From JACQFK01 sp036383955 (GTDB lineage Bacteria > Planctomycetota > MHYJ01 > JACPRB01), in assembly GCA_036383955.1 (NCBI GenBank), contig DASVNH010000227.1:1-64000 (forward strand): a DNA stretch of 64,000 nt, in the 5' to 3' direction. Both the position numbers and the translations under genes were made by a program. The notes under the pieces are model-generated. The model was not told where the DNA came from, ran no database searches, and was given only the letters and a program-made list of their open reading frames with translations. The first letter of the stretch is position 1, and each line of letters starts with the position of its first letter. Positions 33,696-41,485 of the stretch are shown here, piece by piece.

Positions 33696-33745
33696 GCCGG
33701 AACCCGGAATCCGACGGCCGGAACTCGAAGCGCGGGACGGTCTGG
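33696..33745. repeat. CCGGAAC-type short repeats
   Basis: GGCCGGAACCCGGAATCC and GGCCGGAACTCG units stand between the beta-barrel stop and the Wzc gene. It is a weak, short member of the array-type repeats, without an obvious hairpin. Confidence 0.35.
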
Positions 33746-33781
33746 ACTCCCTCCTCCGGATGGGATAGGATTCTCTCCTTC

Positions 33782-35896
33782 GTGACAGCCCAACCTTCAC
33801 CGTCTCAGGCCGTCGACGGCGCCTCCCTGGCGCAGATCCTGCTCATCCTCCGCCGCCGCTGGCGCCTGCTGGCGGCGGTCTGGATCGCGACGGTGGCGGG
33901 GGTCGCGGTCTACACGTTCACCTCGACGCGGCTCTACCGTCCGCAGGCGACGCTGGAGATCCGGCCGGAGACGCCGCTGGTGTCGAGTTCCGACGCCAAC
34001 GATCCCACGTTCATGGCGAGCCGGATGATGTGGGAGAACTACTACCGGACGCAGGAGTCGATCCTGACGTCGCCGAAGCTGATCGACGCGACGCTGAAGG
34101 CGCTGCCCGAGCCGGTGCGGCGGCCGCTGATGGACAAGCCCGATCCGATTAAGGCGTTCCTGGAGAAGCTGGACATCGAGAAGATCCGGACCAGCTTCAT
34201 CCTGAAAATCGGTTACGTCGACGAGAATCGCGAGCACGCGACGCAGATCGTGAATCTCCTGGTCTCGCTTTATCGGGAAGACGTGAATCGCCAATTGCGC
34301 GAACTGAAAAGCGGCGCTGTTGAAGTCTTGTCCAAGGAAACGCTTCCGGCCATCCGGAAGCGGGTAGAAGACGCCGACCAGATCCTGCAGGATTTTCAGG
34401 CGTCCACCGGATACGTGGATTTCGAAGAGCACCATCGTTCGCTGATCGACACACGGCGGCGCATGGAATCTCGGCTGACCGATCTGCGCCTGAAGCGGGC
34501 GAAGGACCGTGCCGAATTGGACGCGCTTGCCGCCTACGGTGGGAACGGCGTCTCGGGACTGTTCAATCCCGCCTTTCACTCGACGCGTTCGCTCGAGCCG
34601 CTGGCCGCGGACAGAGCCAAACTCGCGTCCGACTTGGCCAAAGAGGAGAAGCTCTACAAGGACAGGCATCCGCGGGTGATCGAATTGCGCGAGCAACTCC
34701 GCATGACGGAGGAAAAGATCCGTGAGGCCATCCGGGGCACTTTGAAGGCGCTGGAGACGGAACTCATCGCGGTGGAGGGCGAGGAGAAGGCGCTCGCGAA
34801 AGAGGTCGAAAAGGTCGAGCGCGCGATGGCGGACGCGGCGAAGAATGTGAATCGATTCAAACGCTTGGACGCTGAGTTGCTCGCGTCGAAAGACGTGTAC
34901 AACTCCTATCTGAAGAAGCACGGAGAAACATCGGCGACGAGCGGGGCGTCATTGGGGAGCGTGCGAATCGTCGACGACGCGACGGTGCCCCAGGCGCCTT
35001 TCAAGCCTCGCGTCCTGATGAACCTTGCGCTGGGGGGGCTCGTCGGGCTCCTTCTCGGAATTGGATTCGTCTTCGTGACCGAGCAGCTGGACGATCGCAT
35101 CCAGAGCCCCAGGGAGGTCGAAGCTTTTGTCGGGCTCGACGTGCTGGCGGTCATTCCTCGACTCACAGAAGCCTCCAAAGCGGGCGAGGCGCCGGTCATG
35201 CTTGACGACCAGAGCGCGCTTCCGGAATTCGAAGCTTTTCGGTCGCTGCGCGCCGAGATCGTCACCCGCTTGGAGAAGCTGGAGCACGCAAAGATCGTCT
35301 GCGTGCTTTCGGCGATGCAGAGCGAGGGCAAGAGCACCGTCACGGCGAACCTGGCGAAGGTGCTGGCGATGGAAGGCCGGCGACTGCTCATTTTTGACGC
35401 CGACATGCGGAGACCGAGCCAGCGAAAACTGATCGGATCTCCTGATGGCCCGGGGTTGGAAGAGGTCCTTCGGGGCGGGATCCCGATAGAAAAGGCGGTC
35501 CAGCGAAGCCGGATCGCGGGCGTCGACGTCCTCGGCGCGCGAGAGGGCACCAGCGGCGCGGCGGAACTGGCCGGGAGCCCACGCTTCGAAGAAACGCTGC
35601 AGTGGGCGCGCGCCACGTACGACCTCGTCCTGATCGACAGCGCCCCCGTGAATCAGGTGTCTGAATCTCCCCTGATCGCGCGCCGCGCGGATCTCGTCAT
35701 CCTGGTCATCCGTGAGCGCCAGACGGGCCGGAGCGCGGCCAGCGGCGCCAAGAATCGCATGTTACGATTGGGTGTGCCCATCGCGGGGGCCGTGCTGAAC
35801 TGCGCGCTTCCTCATGGTGGGGGATATGGAGGCAGTTACTACGGCTACTATTCCTCCTCTTACTACGGTGACGGCATAGATCGCCCCAAGGGATAA
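33782..35896 (+). CDS. Wzc-like polysaccharide co-polymerase and tyrosine autokinase
   Basis: 704 residues from a GTG. It has a Wzz domain with membrane helices at about 28-47 (LLAAVWIATVAGVAVYTF) and about 415-435 (LALGGLVGLLLGIGFVF), enclosing a long periplasmic coiled coil. A cytoplasmic BY-kinase domain follows: Walker A SAMQSEGKST (about 510-520), A' LLIFDADMRRP, and B LVLIDSAP. A Tyr-rich tail near the C-terminus (GYGGSYYGYYSSSYYGDG) is the autophosphorylation cluster. It controls chain length and export with Wza. Base composition changes at about residue 138: the first part matches the GC-rich flank, the rest the less GC-biased locus. A TAGGAT box 10 nt upstream suggests a short leader. 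Confidence 0.92.
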   Translation: MTAQPSPSQAVDGASLAQILLILRRRWRLLAAVWIATVAGVAVYTFTSTRLYRPQATLEIRPETPLVSSSDANDPTFMASRMMWENYYRTQESILTSPKLIDATLKALPEPVRRPLMDKPDPIKAFLEKLDIEKIRTSFILKIGYVDENREHATQIVNLLVSLYREDVNRQLRELKSGAVEVLSKETLPAIRKRVEDADQILQDFQASTGYVDFEEHHRSLIDTRRRMESRLTDLRLKRAKDRAELDALAAYGGNGVSGLFNPAFHSTRSLEPLAADRAKLASDLAKEEKLYKDRHPRVIELREQLRMTEEKIREAIRGTLKALETELIAVEGEEKALAKEVEKVERAMADAAKNVNRFKRLDAELLASKDVYNSYLKKHGETSATSGASLGSVRIVDDATVPQAPFKPRVLMNLALGGLVGLLLGIGFVFVTEQLDDRIQSPREVEAFVGLDVLAVIPRLTEASKAGEAPVMLDDQSALPEFEAFRSLRAEIVTRLEKLEHAKIVCVLSAMQSEGKSTVTANLAKVLAMEGRRLLIFDADMRRPSQRKLIGSPDGPGLEEVLRGGIPIEKAVQRSRIAGVDVLGAREGTSGAAELAGSPRFEETLQWARATYDLVLIDSAPVNQVSESPLIARRADLVILVIRERQTGRSAASGAKNRMLRLGVPIAGAVLNCALPHGGGYGGSYYGYYSSSYYGDGIDRPKG

Positions 35897-36035
35897 TAGG
35901 GACATTCATGGGGCGAGGCTCGGTTCCTGTCGCCGTGGGTCGTCCCCCTCGCTTCAGCCCGGAACACGATCACTCCCGAGTTTGCGAAATCGCCTTCCAA
36001 GGTTGCAGGGGACGGGATTCCGGAGACGGCGACCC

Positions 36036-37067
36036 ATGAACCGCGATCGCGTGGCATGCATTCGGGCGACGGCGTACAGTCTGCCGACCAACATTGAAAG
36101 CAACGAGCTTCTGGTCGCGGAATTGCCTGGGGACTGGACCGCGGAGAAGATTCTCGCGAAGACGGGAATCAGATCTCGCCATATCGCGGCTTCCGGAGAA
36201 TGCGCGTCAGATCTAGGCGCCGCGGCCGCCGAAGAGTTGTTCCGAACCGGAGCCTGCGCTCCAGGGGACGTCGATTTTCTCATCGTCTGCACCCAAAGCC
36301 CGGATCACGTCCTTCCGACTACCGCTTGCCTCATGCAGGCTCGATTGGGCTTGAGCCGGGCCTGCGGCGCGGTCGACGTAAATCAGGGATGCAGCGGGTA
36401 CGTGTACGGCTTGGCGCTGGCCAAGGGCCTACTGGAAACCGGAGCGGCCCGAAACGTGCTCCTCATCACCGCGGACACCTACTCCAAGTACATCAACAAG
36501 CGGGATCGAAGCGTTCGAGCCATTTTTGGGGACGGCGCGGCGGCGACTCTGCTGAGCGTTGTTGAGCGAGGGGGGGAGCACATTGGTCCCTTCGTCTTCG
36601 GAACGGATGGGAGGGGCGCGAAGCATCTGATCGTTCCGGCGGGGGGATGTCGAGTGGCCTCCACCGCCGCTCAGGCCGAGGAGAAGGAAGACGCGTCCGG
36701 TAACTGGCGTTCGGACCAGGATCTCTTCATGAATGGTCCGGAAGTCTTCAGCTTCACGCTGCGCGTGGTTCCTCCCCTGTTCCGGGAACTCCTGGAAAAG
36801 GCTGAGATGGAACTCTCGAACGTGGATCGGTTCATCTTTCATCAGGCCAACAAATTCATGCTGGATCATCTGCGCGTGAAACTGGGGATTCCCGAGGAGA
36901 AGTTCTCGGTCAACCTGGAGGACATCGGGAATACGGTCTCGTCGACGATTCCCATCGCTTTGTCCCGGGACCGGGAGAGAGGGCTGGTGAAGCCTGGCGA
37001 TCGGGTCATGCTGGTGGGGTTCGGCGTAGGTCTTTCCTGGGCCGCCACGATGATTCGAGTTCAGTGA
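36036..37067 (+). CDS. 3-oxoacyl-ACP synthase III-type enzyme
   Basis: 343 residues from ATG 36036. The thiolase-fold triad is complete: Cys119 in VNQGCSGYVYG, His269 in FIFHQANKF and Asn299 in DIGNTVSSTIP, as in FabH. KAS III condenses an acyl-CoA with malonyl-ACP. Here it lies directly before a private acyl carrier protein and a hexapeptide acyltransferase inside a polysaccharide locus rather than among fatty-acid genes. I infer that it starts a short special acyl chain for sugar decoration. Such enzymes are known from O-antigen clusters with hydroxyacyl-amino sugars. Confidence 0.88.
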   Translation: MNRDRVACIRATAYSLPTNIESNELLVAELPGDWTAEKILAKTGIRSRHIAASGECASDLGAAAAEELFRTGACAPGDVDFLIVCTQSPDHVLPTTACLMQARLGLSRACGAVDVNQGCSGYVYGLALAKGLLETGAARNVLLITADTYSKYINKRDRSVRAIFGDGAAATLLSVVERGGEHIGPFVFGTDGRGAKHLIVPAGGCRVASTAAQAEEKEDASGNWRSDQDLFMNGPEVFSFTLRVVPPLFRELLEKAEMELSNVDRFIFHQANKFMLDHLRVKLGIPEEKFSVNLEDIGNTVSSTIPIALSRDRERGLVKPGDRVMLVGFGVGLSWAATMIRVQ

Positions 37068-37077
37068 GGAGGGGGAG

Positions 37078-37308
37078 ATGCTGGACGAGGCGGCGTTTTT
37101 CAGAGAGCTGGCCGGTGTATTGGAAGTGCCCGCGAGCGAAGTGACCGCTAACTACGCGATCGAGCCTGAGGGATGGGATTCTCTCGTGGTTCTCTCAGTC
37201 CTGGCGTTGGTGGATACGCACCTGGACGCGGCCGTGGACGCGGCCCAGATCAAGGCATGCTCTACCGCCGGAGACATCTTGGCTCTGGTGAAAAAGGCCA
37301 GCCCCTAG
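37078..37308 (+). CDS. acyl carrier protein
   Basis: 76 residues, acidic, with the phosphopantetheine attachment site GWDSL (Ser35) between helices 1 and 2. It starts 10 nt after the KAS III gene with a GGAGGGGG ribosome site. The GWDSL context and low similarity to AcpP indicate a dedicated carrier for this locus, not the housekeeping ACP. Probable partner of the KAS III and of the acyltransferase that follows. Confidence 0.88.
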   Translation: MLDEAAFFRELAGVLEVPASEVTANYAIEPEGWDSLVVLSVLALVDTHLDAAVDAAQIKACSTAGDILALVKKASP

Positions 37309-37368
37309 GAAAGGGTTCCCCGGGGGTCGCTCGGCGAGAAGGCTTCGAGTTCAGGTGGGAGACGTCGC

Positions 37369-38067
37369 ATGGCGGCGAAGACGGACAAAGTCGTGATCGT
37401 GGGCGCGGGAGAAACGGCGGAACTGGCCTATGAGTACCTGACTCACGATTCCCCCTGCGAGATCGTCGCCTTTTCCGCCGAGCGAAAGTTCCTCAAGGCG
37501 GAGAATCTCTTTAGCCTTCCGATCGTTCCCTTGGAAGAACTCGAAACGCGTTATCCGCCGGAGACCTTCAGGGTCTTCGTGGCGATTTCTTCGACACGCC
37601 TGAATCGTCCCCGAGCGCGTGTCTATCTGGACCTTAAGCGCCGAGGCTACCGGGCGGTTTCGTACGTCAGCTCGAAGGCCTTTGTATGGCGGGATGTCGA
37701 GGTGGGTGAGAACTGCTTCATCCTCGAGCAGAACGTGCTGCAATACCACGTCAAGATCGGCCATAACGTTGTCCTCTGGAGCGGCAACCACGTGGGACAC
37801 CGTACGGTCATCCGAGATCACAGCTTCGTCACCTCGCACGTGGTCATTTCCGGCTACTGTGAGGTGGGGGCCAGCTGCTTTCTGGGCGTCAACAGTACGA
37901 TCGGGGATCACGTCAAAGTCGCGGAGGACTGCATTATCGGCGCGGGAGCGGTGGTGCTGAAGGATACGGAGGCGGGCAAGGTCTATCGGGGGAACCCGGC
38001 CGTCGCTTCCCACGTGGGGAGCCACCTGGTCGCGAACGTGAAGGCCTCGGAGCCGGCGGGGCCTTGA
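37369..38067 (+). CDS. NeuD/PglD-like sugar acyltransferase
   Basis: 232 residues. The N-terminal Rossmann-like half (VVIVGAGETAELAYEYL) binds the nucleotide sugar. The C-terminal half is a left-handed beta-helix of hexapeptide repeats (ENCFILEQNVLQYHVKIGHN; GASCFLGVNSTIGDHVKVAE). The catalytic His is in GNHVGHRTVI, as in PglD. It ends YRGNPA, usual for the family. These enzymes N-acylate amino sugars with acyl-CoA or acyl-ACP. With an ACP gene next door, an ACP-bound donor is plausible. The likely acceptor is the 3-amino sugar made by FdtB. Confidence 0.85.
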   Translation: MAAKTDKVVIVGAGETAELAYEYLTHDSPCEIVAFSAERKFLKAENLFSLPIVPLEELETRYPPETFRVFVAISSTRLNRPRARVYLDLKRRGYRAVSYVSSKAFVWRDVEVGENCFILEQNVLQYHVKIGHNVVLWSGNHVGHRTVIRDHSFVTSHVVISGYCEVGASCFLGVNSTIGDHVKVAEDCIIGAGAVVLKDTEAGKVYRGNPAVASHVGSHLVANVKASEPAGP

Positions 38068-39011
38068 TGGCGGGCGGGACGTCGGATCAGAGCCCGGGCC
38101 GCAAGTGGATGAAAAAAGGCTTCATCTATGGACCCGACGGCAGCTTGGCGTGGGCTCGACACTCCGCGCTGACCCCGACGCCGTTTCTTCTGAGCGAATC
38201 GGTCCTTCGCGTCTATGCGGGATTCCGAGATGAGCGCGGTGTCAGTCGGATCGGTTATGTCGACGTTTCGCCGGAGGATCCGAGCGTAGTCTTGGGCGTC
38301 AGCAAGGAGCCGGCGCTGGATGTCGGTGAGCCCGGAACGTTCGACGACAACGGCGTCATTCTGGGGGACGTGCTTCGTGTGCGGGATCGCCTGCTGATGT
38401 ATTATGTGGGCTTCCAGAAGGTCGAGCAAGTGAAGTTCCTGGCGTTCACGGGATTGGCCGTCAGCGACGACCAAGGCGGAAGCTTCCGTCGGGTCAGCCG
38501 CACTCCGGTGCTCGACCGGACGGATTCGGAGCTGTACATCCGCGCGGCACATTCCGTCATCCACGAAAATGGGATGTTTAGGGTGTGGATGGCGGGCGGG
38601 AGCGGCTGGGAGTGGATCGGAGGCAAGCCGTTTCCAAGGTACGACATCCGCTACCTGGAGTCGGAAGACGGGATTCATTTCAATCGCGAGGCCCAGCTAA
38701 GTCTGGGGTGCCAGGGTGATGAGTATCGCATTGGTCGGCCTCGGGTGCGCCGGCTGGGAACCCGATACTCCATGTATTACACCTGGGGAGACACTCACGG
38801 CCGGTACCTGCCAGGATACGCGGAATCGACGGACGGCTTGGCCTGGGTCCGAAAGGACGAGCACGTCGGTATCGGCCCGTCCTCGGAGGGATGGGATTCG
38901 GTCCATCTGTGCTATCCGGCTCCTCTGGAATACCGGGGGAAAACCTACATGTTCTACAATGGAAACGATATGGGGCGCGCCGGGTTTGGGTACGCGGTCC
39001 TCGAGACCTAG
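38067..39011 (+). CDS. five-bladed beta-propeller protein, GH43/GH32-like fold
   Basis: 314 residues, start overlapping the previous stop (TGATG). Repeated blades carry motifs such as GLAVSDDQGGSFRRVSRTPVL, YLESEDGIHFN, YAESTDGLAWVR and YMFYNGNDMG, which are typical of glycosidase-like five-bladed propellers found in surface-polysaccharide loci. No signal peptide, so it would act in the cytoplasm. I cannot assign three acidic catalytic residues with confidence. It may be a lectin-like or transferase relative rather than a hydrolase. Confidence 0.7.
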   Translation: MAGGTSDQSPGRKWMKKGFIYGPDGSLAWARHSALTPTPFLLSESVLRVYAGFRDERGVSRIGYVDVSPEDPSVVLGVSKEPALDVGEPGTFDDNGVILGDVLRVRDRLLMYYVGFQKVEQVKFLAFTGLAVSDDQGGSFRRVSRTPVLDRTDSELYIRAAHSVIHENGMFRVWMAGGSGWEWIGGKPFPRYDIRYLESEDGIHFNREAQLSLGCQGDEYRIGRPRVRRLGTRYSMYYTWGDTHGRYLPGYAESTDGLAWVRKDEHVGIGPSSEGWDSVHLCYPAPLEYRGKTYMFYNGNDMGRAGFGYAVLET

Positions 39012-39017
39012 GAAAGC

Positions 39018-39962
39018 ATGAACGCGGTCCCCTATACTCCCGCCCTGAAACGCGAGTGGGACGCCTTTGTCGGCCGGTCAAAGAACGGCACGTTCCTCTT
39101 CATGCGCGACTACATGGACTACCATGCGGATCGATTTACGGACCATTCGCTGCTCTTCTATGACGGACCACGCTTGGTTGCCCTCATGCCCGCCAATCTG
39201 GCGTCCGGTGAGATCATCTCCCACGGAGGCCTGACCTACGGAGGGATCATCACCGACGACGGTATGAAAGTGGATCCGATGCGAGAGGTGATGGATTGCC
39301 TCCTTCTGCAAGCGAAGGCGGCGGGTGTGAGTCGTGTGCTCTACAAGGCGATCCCTCACATTTATCACAGGGTTCCCGCCGAGGAGGACCTGTACGCGTT
39401 GTTCCGCCTGGGCGCTCGACTGTGCCGCCGCGACGTGTCCTCCACCATTCTGCTTTCAGCCCCCCTGGGATACTCCAAAGGCCGCCGAGGGTGCGTCAAG
39501 AAGGGCCTGGGGAGCGGGATCGTCATCCGTGAGAGTCAGGACTTCGACGCGTACATGCGCATCGAAGAGGCGCATCTGGCTCTTAAGCACAACACTAAGC
39601 CAGTCCACAGCGCGGAGGAGATCAGGCTTCTAGCCGGCCGCTTCCCGGCAAACATCCGGCTCTTCGGCGCCTACTTGAACGAGACCTTGCTCGGCGGCGT
39701 CATCGTCTACGTCAGTTCCCGAGTCGCTCACGCTCAATACATCTGCGCGACGGAGGAGGGGAAGGAAATGGGCGCGCTCGACGCGGTTCTCGCGAATTTG
39801 GTTGAAGAGCGATTCCGGGAAGCGACGTACTTCGATTTCGGCATATCGACCACCGACGGGGGGCGCGCGTTGGACGTCGGCCTCATCGCCAACAAAGAAA
39901 GCTTCGGAGCTCGCGCTACCGTATACGACTTCTACGAGATTCCGGTAGACGGACCATCGTGA
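39018..39962 (+). CDS. FemAB/GNAT-type acyltransferase
   Basis: 314 residues. Layout of FemAB-like acyltransferases: an N-terminal FLFMRDYMDYHADRF segment, then a GNAT core with a basic loop (GYSKGRRGCVKKGLG) and a C-terminal YFDFGISTTDGGRALDVGL motif close to that of sugar-modifying GNAT proteins in O-antigen loci. The AGGAA ribosome site lies in the 6-nt gap after the propeller gene. It probably transfers an acyl or aminoacyl group to a sugar. Donor and acceptor unknown. Confidence 0.7.
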   Translation: MNAVPYTPALKREWDAFVGRSKNGTFLFMRDYMDYHADRFTDHSLLFYDGPRLVALMPANLASGEIISHGGLTYGGIITDDGMKVDPMREVMDCLLLQAKAAGVSRVLYKAIPHIYHRVPAEEDLYALFRLGARLCRRDVSSTILLSAPLGYSKGRRGCVKKGLGSGIVIRESQDFDAYMRIEEAHLALKHNTKPVHSAEEIRLLAGRFPANIRLFGAYLNETLLGGVIVYVSSRVAHAQYICATEEGKEMGALDAVLANLVEERFREATYFDFGISTTDGGRALDVGLIANKESFGARATVYDFYEIPVDGPS

Positions 39963-39971
39963 GGTGAAATC

Positions 39972-40385
39972 ATGATTCTCCAGGATTGCCGAGTGATTCA
40001 ACTCCCTCAGGTGCAGGACACGCGGGGGAATCTGACGTTTGTCGAAGGAGGCAGGCACATTCCCTTCGAAATCAAAAGGGTTTATTACCTTTACGACGTC
40101 CCGGGCGGAGCGGTGCGGGCGGGGCACGCTCATAAAACGTTGAAGCAGTTCCTGGTCGCGATGTCCGGGAGTTTTGACGTGACTGTGTTCGACGGCCAGA
40201 GGCAGCAGAGATTCCATTTGAACCGTTCCTACAACGGTCTTTACATCCCGGAGATGATTTGGCGAGAGATCGACAACTTCTCGTCGGGGTCCGTGTGCAT
40301 GGCGCTGGCCTCGGAGTTCTACGACGAGGCGGACTACTACCGGAGCCGCGAAACCTTTCTTGAGGCGGCGCGCGGGACTCGCTGA
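39972..40385 (+). CDS. fdtA: dTDP-4-keto-6-deoxyglucose 3,4-ketoisomerase (FdtA/QdtA type)
   Basis: 137 residues, a small cupin. The motif run DTRGNLTFVEGGRHIPFEIK, RVYYLYDVPGGAVRAGHAHK and IWREIDNFSSGSVCMALASE is diagnostic of FdtA/QdtA. The His-x-His pair in RAGHAHK is the active-site core. It converts dTDP-4-keto-6-deoxyglucose to the 3-keto sugar. FdtA gives the galacto and QdtA the gluco epimer, and the two cannot be separated here by eye. The stop overlaps the start of the aminotransferase gene (TGATG). Confidence 0.9.
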   Translation: MILQDCRVIQLPQVQDTRGNLTFVEGGRHIPFEIKRVYYLYDVPGGAVRAGHAHKTLKQFLVAMSGSFDVTVFDGQRQQRFHLNRSYNGLYIPEMIWREIDNFSSGSVCMALASEFYDEADYYRSRETFLEAARGTR

Positions 40386-41485
40386 TGGCCGTTCCATTTC
40401 TTGATCTGCGGCTCGGCCATCAGACGCTGCGAAAGGAACTCGACGAGGCGTATCGGCGGGTCGTTGATTCCGGCTGGTTTATCCTCGGCGAGGAGGTAGA
40501 GGCGTTTGAGCGCGAGTTCGCGTCGTACTGCGAAGCGAAGTTCTGCGTCGGCGTCGGGAACGGTCTGGACGCGCTTCACCTGATCCTCAGGGCTCTCGAA
40601 ATCGGGCCCGGGGACGAGGTGATCGTGCCTTCGCATACCTTCATCGCGACCTGGCTGGCCGTCTCTCATGTCGGAGCGAAGCCCGTCCCCGTGGAACCGG
40701 ATCCGGCGACGTTTCTCATGGATCCCTCTCGGATCGCGTCCGCCGTCAGCCCCCGGACCAAGGCCGTAATCCCCGTCCATCTGTATGGCCGACCCGTTGA
40801 CATGGCTGGCGTCAAGGACGTCGCTCGCGAGTACGGCCTGAAGGTGGTGGAGGACGCTGCGCAGGCCCACGGGGCGCGGTTTCGCGGCAAGCGGGTGGGC
40901 TCGGATTCGGACGCCGCCGCGTTCAGTTTCTATCCGGGCAAGAATCTCGGGGCTTTGGGGGACGCGGGAGCCGTCGTGACGAACGACGAGAGAATCGCCG
41001 ACGCCGTCCGGGTGCTCCGGAACTATGGGGCCCGGGTGAAATATAGCCACGAGAGGGAAGGGTTCAATTCGCGATTGGATCCTCTCCAGGCCGCCTTCCT
41101 GCGCGTCAAGCTTCGGCACCTCGACGAGGCGAATCGACGTCGCCGAGAGATAGCGGGCTGGTACCGCGAGGCGCTCGAGGGGCTGGCGGAGGTGGTTCTT
41201 CCGCCCCCGACCGCTGAAAGCGAGCCGGTTTATCACATCTTCGCCATCCTGCATCCACGCCGGGACGGACTTCAGCGGCATCTGTCCGCTCGGGATATCC
41301 AGACGTTGATTCATTATCCCGTCCCTCCACACCTTTCCAGGGCGTACGCGTCGCGCGGCATCTCGGGGCTCGCGATCTCCGAGCGACTGTCGAGAGAAGA
41401 GCTGAGCCTCCCCCTGTGGCCGGAAATGACGCGTCGCTCGGTCGAGGAAGTCGCCGCCGCCATTCGGGCATTCCCCCATGGTTGA
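40385..41485 (+). CDS. fdtB: DegT/DnrJ/EryC1 aminotransferase (FdtB type)
   Basis: 366 residues. PLP-dependent sugar aminotransferase with Lys186 in FSFYPGKNLGALGD for the Schiff base, VEDAAQAHGA for PLP binding and VGVGNGLDAL for phosphate. It directly follows FdtA, which supplies the 3-keto sugar, so it probably makes dTDP-3-amino-3,6-dideoxy-hexose (Fuc3N or Qui3N). The 3-amino group would then be acylated by the NeuD-like enzyme encoded at 37369. Overlaps the flippase gene by 8 nt. Confidence 0.9.
   Translation: MAVPFLDLRLGHQTLRKELDEAYRRVVDSGWFILGEEVEAFEREFASYCEAKFCVGVGNGLDALHLILRALEIGPGDEVIVPSHTFIATWLAVSHVGAKPVPVEPDPATFLMDPSRIASAVSPRTKAVIPVHLYGRPVDMAGVKDVAREYGLKVVEDAAQAHGARFRGKRVGSDSDAAAFSFYPGKNLGALGDAGAVVTNDERIADAVRVLRNYGARVKYSHEREGFNSRLDPLQAAFLRVKLRHLDEANRRRREIAGWYREALEGLAEVVLPPPTAESEPVYHIFAILHPRRDGLQRHLSARDIQTLIHYPVPPHLSRAYASRGISGLAISERLSREELSLPLWPEMTRRSVEEVAAAIRAFPHG

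Noticed and set aside
38067..39011. Secreted arabinosidase or fructosidase (GH43/GH32)
   Set aside because: There is no signal peptide and I could not place the three catalytic acids. The gene sits among cytoplasmic nucleotide-sugar enzymes, so only the fold is claimed.
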